From: Orlajensenia leifsoniae
GTDB taxonomy: Bacteria; Actinomycetota; Actinomycetes; Actinomycetales; Microbacteriaceae
DNA: 64,000 bases
Direction: 5' to 3'
Assembly (NCBI RefSeq): GCF_004570845.1
Contig: NZ_SPQZ01000004.1
Location: forward strand, 62,001-126,000
Shown here: in pieces, positions 1 to 8,699 of the stretch
How the letters are laid out: every line of letters begins with the position of its first letter
Position numbering within the stretch: the first letter of the stretch is position 1
The notes under the pieces: generated by a model
What the model saw: the letters and a program-made list of their open reading frames with translations, nothing else
Database searches by the model: none
What the model was told of the DNA's origin: nothing
Translations under genes and position numbers: made by a program

Positions 1-38
1 TGCACGCTGCGCTGCTGGCGCGGCGGTGATGGGACTCC

Positions 39-82
39 GCTGATCGAGTAGTGCCCGACGAAGTCGGACACGTATCGAGATC
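39..82. repeat. Palindromic intergenic repeat, unit A
   Basis: About 44 bases with inverted ends (CTGATCGAGTAG at one side, CGTATCGAGATC at the other). Read on the minus strand it matches, with about three differences, the copies at 13208-13253 and 15059-15105. It lies just beyond the 3' end of the cupin gene and may act as a bidirectional stem-loop; function is inferred. Confidence 0.7.
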
Positions 83-119
83 GCACTTCGGCGCGCAATT
101 CGCAGCACCCGCGGACGAG

Positions 120-166
120 TGATCTCGATACGGCTGCTCGCTGCGCTCGCGGCCTACTCGATCGAC
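120..166. repeat. Palindromic intergenic repeat, unit B
   Basis: Starts TGATCTCGATACG and ends CTACTCGATCGAC, with a GC-rich inverted core (GCTCGCTGCGCTCGC). It is the partner half of unit A and overlaps the stop codon and last codons of the cupin gene, so the repeat supplies the protein's C-terminus. Confidence 0.65.
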
Positions 167-516
167 GGTGGGGTGACGTACACCTTCCGGATGCGATCGG
201 CCACACGCCAGATCGTGCGCTGGCCGGCCCGCAGCCGCCCGATGTCGCCGACGGCGTAGACCACCCGGTCGCCCGACTCGAGGAACTCCACCTCGGCCGA
301 CCCGGCGATGACCACGAACACCTCGTCGGCCTCGGTGTCGCTCATCGCGCCGGCGGTCATCTCCCACACGCCGATGTCGGCACCGTCACCGTCACCGACC
401 GGCTCCAGCTCGATGTAACCGGTCTGCGGGGTTCCGTCCACGACCTGCTCGGCAGCCACGGGCTCCAGCGGCAGCGAGAGTGCGAGCGCCGCGGTCTTCA
501 GGGTCGAGTCGATCAT
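154..516 (-). CDS. Cupin-domain protein (DUF861 type)
   Basis: A 120-residue single-cupin protein. The segment around residues 50-100 (GVWEMTAGAM, DEVFVVIAGSAEVEF, GDIGRLRAGQRTIWRV) matches the small cupins of the (S)-ureidoglycine aminohydrolase-like family, which are often found beside amine-oxidising genes. It is the last gene of the polyamine operon, three bases after the preceding permease stop codon, so it is probably co-transcribed. Substrate unknown; a role in handling oxidation products of the transported amine is inference. The C-terminus lies inside a palindromic repeat. Confidence 0.85.
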   Translation of the reverse strand: MIDSTLKTAALALSLPLEPVAAEQVVDGTPQTGYIELEPVGDGDGADIGVWEMTAGAMSDTEADEVFVVIAGSAEVEFLESGDRVVYAVGDIGRLRAGQRTIWRVADRIRKVYVTPPSIE

Positions 517-519
517 GGT

Positions 520-1449
520 CTATCCCGCCGCCAACGTCTTCGCGATGTCTTCGGCGCTCTGGTCGCCTCGTCGCAGCACGTAGGCGACGACGCCGAGAGC
601 CAGCAGGGTGAGCAGGAACATCACCGTCGACACCGCCGCGATCTCGGGCCGCAGGCCCACCCGCAGCGACGCGAAGATGTACACCGGCCACGGCGTCGAT
701 CCCGGCACCTGCACGAAGCTCGACACGATGGTGTTGTCGAGGCTCAGGGTGAACGACATCAGCGCGCCGGCCCAGATCGCGGGGCTCGCGACGGGCAGCG
801 TGATCTGGGTGAAGCGGCGCCACGGTGTCGCGTAGAGATCGGCCGCCGCCTCCTCGAGGGAGGCGTCGAGTCCGGCCATCCGTGCCCTGATGATGAAGGT
901 CACGACGGCGACGGACAGCACGGCATGGGCGATCACGAGCCGCACGAGGCCGTTGTTGAACAGGCCGATGCCGGCGTCGGTTCCGAGGCTCACGAACCAG
1001 GGCAGCATCGAGACGGCGTCGACGATCTCGGGGGTGAACAGCGTGACGCCGAGGATCACCGTGGCCACCAGGACGGAGAGCGAGCTCGCGCGCGACCGGG
1101 CCAGCGCGATGCCGCCCAGGGTCCCGAGCAGAGTGGACAGGAGCGCGGCGCCGGCGGCGGCGGAGATCGACGTGATCACCGAGCCGACGATCACGGGGTT
1201 CGCCAATGCCGACGTGTAGGCGGTGAAGCCGAAGCCCTGCCACGACGCCAGCAGGCGGCCGGTGTTGAACGAGTAGGCGAACATCACGATGATCGGCAGG
1301 AACAGGAACGCGAACACCACGACGCCCCAGATCGCGAGCCCCACGCGCACGGGGTCGACACGACGGCGCCGTCGGGGAACGGATGTGGCACTGCGCACCC
1401 GCGCCGGATCCACCGCGGCCACTGCCGCTGTCGCCGTGTTCGCACTCAT
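520..1449 (-). CDS. potC: Polyamine-type ABC transporter permease, PotC-like
   Basis: A 309-residue inner-membrane permease with about six membrane segments. The EAA loop that docks on the ATPase is clear (EEAAADLYATPWRRFTQ, followed by LPVASPAI). The ATG at 1449 overlaps the upstream permease stop by four bases (ATGA), which fixes the start against a much longer open frame upstream. The N-terminus is an Arg-rich cytoplasmic tail (RRRRRV) before the first helix. Second permease of a PotABCD-type importer; spermidine/putrescine specificity is inferred from the family and from the neighbouring amine oxidase. Confidence 0.9.
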   Translation of the reverse strand: MSANTATAAVAAVDPARVRSATSVPRRRRRVDPVRVGLAIWGVVVFAFLFLPIIVMFAYSFNTGRLLASWQGFGFTAYTSALANPVIVGSVITSISAAAGAALLSTLLGTLGGIALARSRASSLSVLVATVILGVTLFTPEIVDAVSMLPWFVSLGTDAGIGLFNNGLVRLVIAHAVLSVAVVTFIIRARMAGLDASLEEAAADLYATPWRRFTQITLPVASPAIWAGALMSFTLSLDNTIVSSFVQVPGSTPWPVYIFASLRVGLRPEIAAVSTVMFLLTLLALGVVAYVLRRGDQSAEDIAKTLAAG

Positions 1450-2411
1450 GAGGCACCTCCCGGAAGTTCGACGTCGAGATCGACGCGACGCGCTCGGCGC
1501 ACGAACGCTCGCACGATGAGGGCGATTCCGCCGAAGATCGCGACCGCGCCGGCGATGAAGAGCATGAGCAGCACGGCCATGGCCGACCCGAGCGCCCAGT
1601 TCTGCGCGGTGTTGAACTGGCTGGCCACGAGCTGGCCGATCATGTTGCCCTGCGCTCCGCCCAGCACCGACGCCGTGATGTAGTCGCCCATCAGAGGGAT
1701 GAAGACGAGCAGGCATCCGGATGCGATCCCGGGGGCCGCGAGTGGAAGGGTCACGTTCCAGAGCGTCCGCCAGCGGTTCGCCCCGAGGTCGGCGCTGGCC
1801 TCGCGGAGCGCGGGGCCGGCGCGGTCGATGGCGACGTAGAGCGGCAGGATCATGAGCGGCAGGTAGTTGTAGACCACGCCGAGCTGCACGGCTCCGGCCG
1901 TGTAGAGCACATCGAGCCTGCCGTCGATGATGCCGAGGTTCTGCAGGGCGTCGGAGACGAATCCGCGCGGCGAGAGGATGATCTGCCAGCCGAGGGTGCG
2001 CACCAGGAAGTTCGTCCAGAACGGCACCAGCACCAGTGCGAGGGCGAGGGGGCGCCACTTCGGGTTGAGCTTCACGGCCAGCCAGTAGGCGAACGGGACC
2101 GAGATGGCGAGGCAGATCAGGGTGCCGACGACCCCGATGCGCAGGGTGTTCCAGAACGTGCCGATGAAGGTGGCGTCGAGGGCCTCGACGTAGCGGTCGA
2201 GGCTCAGCACGTCGTTCGCGTGGGCGTTGAACAGGTCGGGCTTGTAGCCGAAGGAGTACCAGAGCACGAGGCCGAGCGGCACCACGAAGAAGAACACCAC
2301 GTAGGCCCAGGTGGGGAAGCCGAGCGCCTCGTAGCCGGTGATGCCGCGGCGACGCCGGGCGCGGGGCGTGCTGCGGGGGGCTGTCGTGGGAGGAGCGGCA
2401 TCCGTCGTCAT
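1446..2411 (-). CDS. potB: Polyamine-type ABC transporter permease, PotB-like
   Basis: A 321-residue permease with six predicted membrane segments. Its EAA loop is LREASADLGANRWRTLW followed by LPLAAPGI. The start at 2411 shares one base with the stop codon of the binding-protein gene (TGATG), indicating translational coupling. A Pro/Arg-rich N-terminal tail precedes the first helix. With PotC-like it forms the membrane channel of the importer. Confidence 0.9.
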   Translation of the reverse strand: MTTDAAPPTTAPRSTPRARRRRGITGYEALGFPTWAYVVFFFVVPLGLVLWYSFGYKPDLFNAHANDVLSLDRYVEALDATFIGTFWNTLRIGVVGTLICLAISVPFAYWLAVKLNPKWRPLALALVLVPFWTNFLVRTLGWQIILSPRGFVSDALQNLGIIDGRLDVLYTAGAVQLGVVYNYLPLMILPLYVAIDRAGPALREASADLGANRWRTLWNVTLPLAAPGIASGCLLVFIPLMGDYITASVLGGAQGNMIGQLVASQFNTAQNWALGSAMAVLLMLFIAGAVAIFGGIALIVRAFVRRARRVDLDVELPGGAS

Positions 2412-3574
2412 CACGAACCTGCCTTCGCCATCATGCGGTTGAGGGTCTTCACGAGCTGACCGGCAGCGTCGTTGAGTTCGGCCGGGGTGAGTCGTTCGAT
2501 CACGTCGGCCGCGGGGAAGACCAGCTCGGGGAAGTCGAACTCGTTCTCCTTCGCCAGTTCGTCGATGCCCTTCACTCCCGTGCTGTAGCCGATGTAGTCC
2601 ACCTCGCGGTAGGAGACCTCGGGCTCGAGCATGTAGTCGATGAACGCGTAGGCGGCGTCCATGTTCTGCGCGCCCTTGGCGATGGCCCAGGTGTCCATCC
2701 ACAGGTTGGCCGTCGGCGTCGGGTAGACGAATCGCCAGCTGTCGGGATCGTCGCTGGCGAGCAGCCCCTGCCTCGCGTCGCCGTTGAACGCCTGCATGAG
2801 GGTGAAGGTCTCCTCGGGGATGCCGCTCGTGACGGCCGTGGAGTTGAAGGCCTTCACGTGCGGGGCGAGGGTGTTCACGAGGTACTCGTCTGCGGCGGCC
2901 AGGTCGGCCTTATTCGTGGTGTTCGGGTCGATGCCGTTGGCCGCGAAGTAGATGCTGGCGACCTCCCACGGGTCTTCGAGCAGCGAGACGTCTCCGCTGG
3001 CCGTGCCGGTGGCTGCCTCGAGGAAGTCGGCCCACGAGGTGAGCTCACCGGGGATGGCGCGGGTGTCGTAGGCGAAGCCCGTCGTTCCCCAGTCCTTGCA
3101 GACGGAGTAGGTGTTCCCCGGGTCCCAGCTCTGGTCGAGGTAGAGCGGATCGACGTTGCCGAGGTTCTTCAACCTGCTGTGGTCGAGCTTCTCGATCAGG
3201 CCGTTCTCGGACATGATCGGGATGTAGCTGCCCGTCGGGACGATCACGTCGTAGCCGCTGGTGCCGCGGGTCGCTCCGAGCTTGGCGATGAGCTCCTCGT
3301 TCGAGCCGAAGCTGTCGAACTGCACGCTCGTCCCGGTCTTCTGGAAGGCGGCGATGTTCGCCGGGTCGTCGTAGTCGCCCCAGCTGTAGACGTTGAGGTG
3401 GTTCTCCATCACGCCGTCCGGCAGCTTCGACGGGGCGAAGCCCGTGCTCTTCGAGCAGGCGGCGAGCACGCTGGTCGCCCCCACCACGATGAAGCCCGAG
3501 AGCAGTGCCCTGCGGCTGATCTGGGCGGATGCCGCACGCGGAACGAGCGCGCGGATGTCGGGGCGATCCGCCAT
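2411..3574 (-). CDS. potD: Polyamine-type ABC transporter substrate-binding lipoprotein
   Basis: A 387-residue binding protein (spermidine/putrescine-binding family). The N-terminus has a twin-arginine-like motif (SRRALLSGF) and a lipobox (VLAAC, Cys near residue 40), so it is exported and lipid-anchored outside the membrane. Family signatures include VYSWGDYDDPANIAAF and DWGTTGFAYDTRAIPG near the ligand site. It follows the ATPase gene by one base and overlaps the permease start. Substrate could be putrescine, spermidine or a related amine; the sequence does not decide. Confidence 0.92.
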   Translation of the reverse strand: MADRPDIRALVPRAASAQISRRALLSGFIVVGATSVLAACSKSTGFAPSKLPDGVMENHLNVYSWGDYDDPANIAAFQKTGTSVQFDSFGSNEELIAKLGATRGTSGYDVIVPTGSYIPIMSENGLIEKLDHSRLKNLGNVDPLYLDQSWDPGNTYSVCKDWGTTGFAYDTRAIPGELTSWADFLEAATGTASGDVSLLEDPWEVASIYFAANGIDPNTTNKADLAAADEYLVNTLAPHVKAFNSTAVTSGIPEETFTLMQAFNGDARQGLLASDDPDSWRFVYPTPTANLWMDTWAIAKGAQNMDAAYAFIDYMLEPEVSYREVDYIGYSTGVKGIDELAKENEFDFPELVFPAADVIERLTPAELNDAAGQLVKTLNRMMAKAGS

Positions 3575-3575
3575 C

Positions 3576-4685
3576 TCAGGCCGCCTCGAACACGCGCAGC
3601 TCGCTGGCGTCCCACGAGCACCAGACCGTGTCTCCGGTGCCGAGCGGCTCGGCCCGGTCCGGAGTCGCGCGGGCGATCAGCTCGAGTCCGGAGCTCGTCA
3701 CGACGACGTACTGGATGGCATCGCCGAGGAAGGAGATACCGGCCAGGGTGCCCTCGAGGCCGCCACCGGCCGGACGCTGCGCCGACACGTGCACGGCCTC
3801 GGCGCGGATCGCCGCCCGCACCTCACTGCCCTCGCGGGCGCCGCTCGGAAGGCTCGAGACCGCGAAGGTGCCGTCTGCCGCGACCAGCGCATCCGTTCCC
3901 GACACCGACGCGTCGATGAAGTTCTGCTTGCCGATGAAGCCCGCGACGAACTCGTTGGCCGGCTTCAGGTAGACGTCCTCCGTGCTGCCGATCTGCTGCA
4001 CACTTCCGCTCTGCATGACCACGACGCGGTCGCTCATCGAGAGCGCCTCCTGCTGGTCGTGGGTGACGAAGATGAAGGTGATGCCGAGCTCCTTCTGCAG
4101 CAGCTTCAGCTCGATCTGCATCTCCTCGCGGAGCTTGCGGTCGAGGGCGCTCATCGGCTCGTCGAGCAGCAGCACCTTGGGGCGGTTGACGAGGGCGCGG
4201 GCGAGGGCGACGCGCTGCTGCTGACCGCCGGAGAGAGTCGAGGGCTTGCGGTCGGCGAAGCTCACCATCTGGGCGAGCCCCAGCGAGTCGTGCACGCGCT
4301 GCGCGATCTCGGACTTAGGCACGCGCTTCTGGCGCAGTCCGTAGGCCACGTTCTCGGCCACGGTCATGTGGGGGAACAGGGCGTACGACTGGAACACCGT
4401 GTTCACCGGGCGCTTGTGCGGGGGCAGGTCGACGACGGACTGACCGCCCACGACGATGTCTCCGGCATCCGGATGCTCGAAGCCCGCGATCATGCGGAGC
4501 AGCGTCGTCTTGCCGCACCCCGACGGGCCGAGGAGCGAGATGAACTCGCCGGATCGCACCTCGAGGTCGATGGAGTCGACGGCCGTGGCCGAGCCGAAGA
4601 TCTTGGTGATTCCGCGGAGGCTCACCGAACCCGTGGCGTCGGCGGCGTCGGCGATGACGGCGGTGGCAGGGGATGGAGAGCTCAC
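3576..4685 (-). CDS. potA: Polyamine-type ABC transporter ATPase, PotA-like
   Basis: A 369-residue cytoplasmic ATPase. Walker [11 protein letters not shown]-loop [12 protein letters not shown], signature [15 protein letters not shown], Walker [13 protein letters not shown] and the switch histidine in FVTHDQQEA are all present, so it should be active. The C-terminal 110 residues form a TOBE-type regulatory domain, the usual PotA/FbpC/CysA architecture. It energises the two permeases immediately downstream. A 55-base gap separates it from the FAD oxidoreductase. Confidence 0.93.
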   Translation of the reverse strand: MSSPSPATAVIADAADATGSVSLRGITKIFGSATAVDSIDLEVRSGEFISLLGPSGCGKTTLLRMIAGFEHPDAGDIVVGGQSVVDLPPHKRPVNTVFQSYALFPHMTVAENVAYGLRQKRVPKSEIAQRVHDSLGLAQMVSFADRKPSTLSGGQQQRVALARALVNRPKVLLLDEPMSALDRKLREEMQIELKLLQKELGITFIFVTHDQQEALSMSDRVVVMQSGSVQQIGSTEDVYLKPANEFVAGFIGKQNFIDASVSGTDALVAADGTFAVSSLPSGAREGSEVRAAIRAEAVHVSAQRPAGGGLEGTLAGISFLGDAIQYVVVTSSGLELIARATPDRAEPLGTGDTVWCSWDASELRVFEAA

Positions 4686-4740
4686 GGCTGGTCCTCTCGT
4701 CGGGGTGGGGCTGGGGTGGGGCTGAGGCTGGGCTGCGACG

Positions 4741-6171
4741 TCAGGAGTCGAACCCGAGGCCGACGGCGTCGAGGGTCTTGAGGATGAGGTTGCGCTCGCC
4801 GCGGTTGTGGTCGGCGCGGTCGAGCGACCAGCGGGTGGCCTGGATGCCGATGGAGGCCAGGGGCTCGGGCGGGAACGGCAGCGGACGCGACTTCACCATC
4901 TCGAGCTCGGTGATCTCGGTCTTGCGCCCGGCGAGCAGGTCGAGCATGACCTTCGCGCCGAAGTGGGTGGCGGCGACGCCGAGCCCGGTGTAGCCGATGG
5001 CGTAGGCGATGCGGCCGCCGCGGGCAGCGCCGAAGAAGGCGCAGAACCGGCTGCAGGTGTCGATGGCGCCGGCCCACTGGTGGCTGAACCTCAACCCCTC
5101 GAGCTGCGGGAAGGTGGTGAAGAAGTGCTCACCGAGGGTGCGGAAGGTCTCGGGTCGGTTCTCGTATTCCGCACGGATGCGGCCGCCGTAGTGGTAGACC
5201 GCGTCGTAGCCGCCGAACAGGATGCGGTTGTCGCGGCTGAGCCTGTAGTAGTGGAACTGGTTCGACGAGTCGCCGAGGCCCTGCCGGTTCGCCCAGCCGA
5301 TGGCGTCGAGCTGGTCGCTGCTGAGCGGCTCGGTCATGAGCGCGTAGTCGTAGACGGGAACCGTCTGCAGGGCGTTGCGCTTGAGCAGGCTCGGGAAGAC
5401 GTTGGTCGCGAGGGCCGTGCGCACAGCGCGCACAGTGCCGGTCGCCGTGCGCACGTCTGTTCCCTGGGCCACGCTGAGGCCGGCGGTGTCGAGGCCGAGC
5501 ACTCGAGAGTTCTCGAAGATCTCGACTCCGGCGGCTGCGGCGGCCTGGGCCAGGCCGAAGGCGAGCTTCGCCGGGTGCACCAGAGCCGAGGTGCGGGTGT
5601 GCCAGACGCCGGCGAGATAGGTGGGGGAGTTGACCTGAGCCCGAACAGCGGTCTCGTCGAGGAACAGGGCGTGCTCGCCAGCGCTCTCGCGCATCCACTC
5701 GACCTGGTGCGGCTCCACCGCGAGGTCGATGGCGCCGTTCCGCTCGAACTCGGCGTCGACACCGAGCTCGGCCAGCGTGGCCTCGATCTCGTCGAGGTTC
5801 GCCAGTCCGAGTTCCTGCAGCCTGTCGAACTCCTGGGGGAAGCGGCTGAGGCCGTTCTCGTCCCCATGGGTGAGGCTGGCCTCGCAGAAGCCGCCGTTGC
5901 GCCCGGACGCCGCCCAGCCGATGGTCTTCGCCTCGAGCAGCACGACACGGGCCTGCGGCTGCTCGCGCTTGGCGAGCAGTGCGGTCCAGAGCCCCGTGTA
6001 GCCGCCGCCCACGACCACCAGGTCGGCGCCGAGGTCGCCCGTCAGCCGGGGGTAGGTGGGCGTCGCCTCGGCCAGGTCGTCGAGCCAGAACGACGCCTGC
6101 CTGGTTCCGCTCAGGGCATGGCTGACGACGGATGCCGCTGGCCGGGCTCGTTCGAAGACTGTGGTGTGCAC
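4741..6171 (-). CDS. FAD-dependent amine oxidoreductase (DAO/PuuB-like)
   Basis: A 476-residue oxidoreductase of the DAO fold. The dinucleotide motif [13 protein letters not shown] lies near residue 52, followed by [19 protein letters not shown], typical of gamma-glutamylputrescine oxidase (PuuB/OrdL) relatives. C-terminal [18 protein letters not shown] completes the FAD site. It opens the transporter operon, so it probably oxidises the imported amine or its glutamyl conjugate (inference). The start is GTG at 6171; no strong Shine-Dalgarno is seen, so an internal start is possible. Confidence 0.9.
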   Translation of the reverse strand: MHTTVFERARPAASVVSHALSGTRQASFWLDDLAEATPTYPRLTGDLGADLVVVGGGYTGLWTALLAKREQPQARVVLLEAKTIGWAASGRNGGFCEASLTHGDENGLSRFPQEFDRLQELGLANLDEIEATLAELGVDAEFERNGAIDLAVEPHQVEWMRESAGEHALFLDETAVRAQVNSPTYLAGVWHTRTSALVHPAKLAFGLAQAAAAAGVEIFENSRVLGLDTAGLSVAQGTDVRTATGTVRAVRTALATNVFPSLLKRNALQTVPVYDYALMTEPLSSDQLDAIGWANRQGLGDSSNQFHYYRLSRDNRILFGGYDAVYHYGGRIRAEYENRPETFRTLGEHFFTTFPQLEGLRFSHQWAGAIDTCSRFCAFFGAARGGRIAYAIGYTGLGVAATHFGAKVMLDLLAGRKTEITELEMVKSRPLPFPPEPLASIGIQATRWSLDRADHNRGERNLILKTLDAVGLGFDS

Positions 6172-6248
6172 TATCGATCACGCTCTCTGCAGGAAGGGGC
6201 CGGACGGGACCTGCTGGTCTCCGTCGACCGTTCCTGACATTCTGCCAA

Positions 6249-6281
6249 CCCGAGTCGGGCCGACCCTCTCGAAAACGTTCG
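6249..6281. promoter_or_regulatory. Possible operator upstream of the amine oxidation operon
   Basis: Two short inverted repeats lie in the 128-base gap between the regulator gene and the oxidoreductase start: CCCGA-g-TCGGG (6249-6259) and CGAA-aacg-TTCG (6270-6281). The position fits a binding site for the adjacent regulator, but the repeats are short and this is a weak call. Confidence 0.3.
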
Positions 6282-6299
6282 GGATCGTGGCGGTTCCGG

Positions 6300-7784
6300 T
6301 CAGATCGTCCGGGGAGCGTGTCGCTCCAGGAACTCGTAGACCTCGGTCTGGTCGACGCCCGGGAAGGTGCCTGTCGGCAGTGCGGCGAGCAGGCTCGTCG
6401 GGGTGCGCGCGGCCGGCCACGACTGGTCGGCCCAACGGTCGGCGAGGCCCGTGGGAGCTCGACGACAACACGATTCGTCCGGGCAGTGGCTCACGGCGCG
6501 ATGGGGAGTCTCGCGGCCGCGGAACCACTTCACGTGGTCGAAGGGCACGCCGACGCTCACCGAGTACTCGCCCTCCTTGGCCTTCTCGATGCGCGAGGTG
6601 CACCAGAACGTTCCGGTGCTGGTGTCGGTGTACTGGTACCAGGGGCTGAACCGGTCCTCGACGTCGAACACCGTGCGCGCCGTCCAGTTGCGGCAGACCG
6701 TCGTGCCCTCCACGGCACCGAGAGCGTCGCTCGGGAAGCGCACCGAGTCGTTCTCGTAGGCCTTGATGATGGTGCCCGACTCGTGCACCTTCATGAAGTG
6801 CACGGGGATGCCGAGTCGCGCCGTCGCGAGATTGGTGAAGCGGTGGGCCGCCGTCTCGTAGGACACCGCGAAGGCGTCGCGCAGGTCCTCCATCGAGATG
6901 CGGCGCAGGTTCTTGGCCTCGGTGAGCACTTTCACGGCGTCGCGCTCCGGCAGCAGGATCGCGGCCGTCAGGTAGTTCGTCTCCACGCGCTGCCGCAGAA
7001 AATCGGCGTAGTTTCGCGGTTCGTCGTGACCGCACAGGTGGGTGGCGAAGGCCTGCAGGATGGGGGAGCGCGAGTCGCGCGATGCCGACTGCTCGGTGGG
7101 GAGGTAGATGCGGCCGTTGCGCTTGTCCGTCACCGAGCGGGTGGAGTGCGGCAGGTCGCCGACGTAGTGCAGCGAGTAGCCCAGGTGACTGGCCATGTCG
7201 GCGACGACCTGCTGCGACACGGGTCCGCCGTTGTGCCCGACGGCCGTCAGCAGCTCAGTCGCCAGGGTCTCCAGTTCGGAGAAGTAGTTGTCGCGGGCGC
7301 GCATGGTGGCGCGCAGCTCGACGTTGGCGCGGCGGGCCTCCTCGGGCGTGGCGGCGCGCTCCCGGTGGAGGCGCGAGATCTCGTTGTGCAGGGAGAGGAT
7401 CGCCTGCAGGGTCTCGTCGCTCTGGCCCTTGCTGACGCGGATGCGCGGGATTCCGAGCGCCTCGAACACGGGGCCGCGCTGGGCGCGTTCGACCGCGATC
7501 TCGAGGGCGTCGCGCGGGTCTGGGGCGGCATCCGTGCGCAGCAGATCATCGACGGTCGTGCCGAGGGCCAGCGCGATGGAGCGCAGCATCGAGAGGCGGG
7601 GCTCGCGCTTGCCGTTCTCGATCATCGACACCTGCGACGGCGCCCTGTCGACGGCCGCGGCCAGTTGCTCCAGCGTCAGCTCGCGAGCCACGCGGCGGGC
7701 CCGGATGCGGCGTCCGAGGGTGAGCGCGTCGACGCCCACCTCGTCGTCGAGGGTCTCGGAAGCGAGCTCATCCGCGCTGATCAT
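6300..7784 (-). CDS. RamB-like XRE family transcriptional regulator
   Basis: A 494-residue regulator. Residues 22-85 form an XRE helix-turn-helix (LTLEQLAAAVDRAPSQVSMI, then ENGKREPRLSMLRSIALALG). The middle (about 215-330) resembles the IrrE/ImmA peptidase-like domain but carries THLCGHDEP where peptidases have HExxH, so proteolysis is unlikely. The C-terminus has the Cys-rich DUF2083-type motif SHCPDESCCRR. This is the short-chain-fatty-acid regulator (ScfR) layout of RamB, which in Corynebacterium controls glyoxylate-shunt genes; aceA-aceB lie 4 kb away here. It sits directly upstream of the amine operon in the same orientation, so it may regulate that operon, aceAB, or both. Confidence 0.88.
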   Translation of the reverse strand: MISADELASETLDDEVGVDALTLGRRIRARRVARELTLEQLAAAVDRAPSQVSMIENGKREPRLSMLRSIALALGTTVDDLLRTDAAPDPRDALEIAVERAQRGPVFEALGIPRIRVSKGQSDETLQAILSLHNEISRLHRERAATPEEARRANVELRATMRARDNYFSELETLATELLTAVGHNGGPVSQQVVADMASHLGYSLHYVGDLPHSTRSVTDKRNGRIYLPTEQSASRDSRSPILQAFATHLCGHDEPRNYADFLRQRVETNYLTAAILLPERDAVKVLTEAKNLRRISMEDLRDAFAVSYETAAHRFTNLATARLGIPVHFMKVHESGTIIKAYENDSVRFPSDALGAVEGTTVCRNWTARTVFDVEDRFSPWYQYTDTSTGTFWCTSRIEKAKEGEYSVSVGVPFDHVKWFRGRETPHRAVSHCPDESCCRRAPTGLADRWADQSWPAARTPTSLLAALPTGTFPGVDQTEVYEFLERHAPRTI

Positions 7785-7820
7785 GGACTGATGGTGTCAC
7801 GGGCCTGCGGATGCGGCAAC

Positions 7821-7842
7821 CAGAAGAATCGCGCTTCTTCTG
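7821..7842. promoter_or_regulatory. Perfect inverted repeat upstream of the RamB-like gene
   Basis: Arms CAGAAGAA and TTCTTCTG separated by six bases, starting 37 bases upstream of the regulator ATG. Position and symmetry suggest an operator, probably autoregulatory. Whether the regulator binds it is inference. Confidence 0.5.
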
Positions 7843-7931
7843 TCGATCTCGCCGAAGCCCGGACGACGTCCGCGACTGACGCACGTCCCTCGCGTTCGCG
7901 AGAACAGGCCGGATCGCAGCATCCGCCCGAG

Positions 7932-7952
7932 AGCAGGCCCGTCTGGCCTGCT
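7932..7952. terminator. Stem-loop downstream of the isochorismatase-like gene
   Basis: Perfect inverted repeat: AGCAGGCC, five-base loop CGTCT, GGCCTGCT. It lies about 50 bases beyond the stop of the minus-strand hydrolase gene. There is no clear U-tract, so termination is only plausible. Confidence 0.4.
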
Positions 7953-8001
7953 TAAGACGATCGGGCCTGTTGCGGCGCAGAGCGAAGCGAGCCGGCAGCG
8001 G

Positions 8002-8547
8002 TCAGCGCGCCAGCAGCTCCTCCACCGTCGCCACCGTCGCGTAGCTGCCCGAGAGCGCCGCCATGAACGCGCCGTGCACCTGCGCCGCCGGCACGACGGC
8101 GCCGTCGAACTCGAGGTCGGGCGCAGCGCACGCGTCGTGGGCGACGGTCACGGTGAAGTCCAGGTCGCTGGCGGCGCGCACCGTCGCGTCGACGCACATG
8201 CTGCTCATCATCCCGACCACGACCAGGTCATCCGGATCGACGGCGCACAGCCGCTCCAGCAGGTCGGTGTCGAGGAACGAGTTCGGCGACGCCTTCTGCA
8301 CCACGGGCTCGTCGCCGACGGGCGCGACCAGCTGGTGGATCTCGACCCCAGCGGTGCCGGGGCGCATGAAGGTGGCATCCAGTGCATCCCAGACGTGCTG
8401 CACGTGGATGACGGGGTCGCCGGCCTCGCGGAACGCCGCCAGCAGCTCGGCCGCACGCGTGGCTGCGGCCTCCGGCTCGACCAGGGGGAACGCCCCTCCC
8501 GGGAAGTAGTCGTTCTGGATGTCGATGATGAGCAGCAGACGAGACAC
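8002..8547 (-). CDS. Isochorismatase-like cysteine hydrolase
   Basis: A 181-residue cytoplasmic hydrolase. The family triad is present: Asp9 (IIDIQNDY), Lys85 (VVQKASPNSF) and Cys118 (VGMMSSMCVDATVRAA). Such enzymes hydrolyse isochorismate, nicotinamide or similar amides; the substrate is not readable here. The GTG at 8547 is preferred because GAAAGGG lies seven bases upstream, while the ATG at 8580 has no such site and would add 11 residues unlike the family. It is divergent from the amidohydrolase gene. Confidence 0.88.
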   Translation of the reverse strand: MSRLLLIIDIQNDYFPGGAFPLVEPEAAATRAAELLAAFREAGDPVIHVQHVWDALDATFMRPGTAGVEIHQLVAPVGDEPVVQKASPNSFLDTDLLERLCAVDPDDLVVVGMMSSMCVDATVRAASDLDFTVTVAHDACAAPDLEFDGAVVPAAQVHGAFMAALSGSYATVATVEELLAR

Positions 8548-8592
8548 GGTGAGCCCTTTCGAAACGGATGCGGCCCCCATCCTGACACTCTG

Positions 8593-8620
8593 ACCGACGG
8601 CGGGCCGACAACCCGTCGGT
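8593..8620. promoter_or_regulatory. Inverted repeat in the divergent hydrolase/amidohydrolase spacer
   Basis: ACCGACGG and CCGTCGGT (8 of 8 complementary) separated by 12 bases, between the starts at 8547 and 8700. It is a candidate operator or stem-loop; no regulator gene adjoins it. Confidence 0.35.
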
Positions 8621-8699
8621 ATGCGCTGGCCGCCGACGCCTCGACCTGCCTACGCTCGCTGGGAGCGCCCCGCACCGGGGCCGCACTCGAGGAGGCCCC

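Noticed and set aside
6300-7784. Reading the RamB-like protein as an active ImmA/IrrE metalloprotease
   Set aside because: The HExxH zinc motif is absent (THLCGHDEP at that place), so only the regulatory role is supported.
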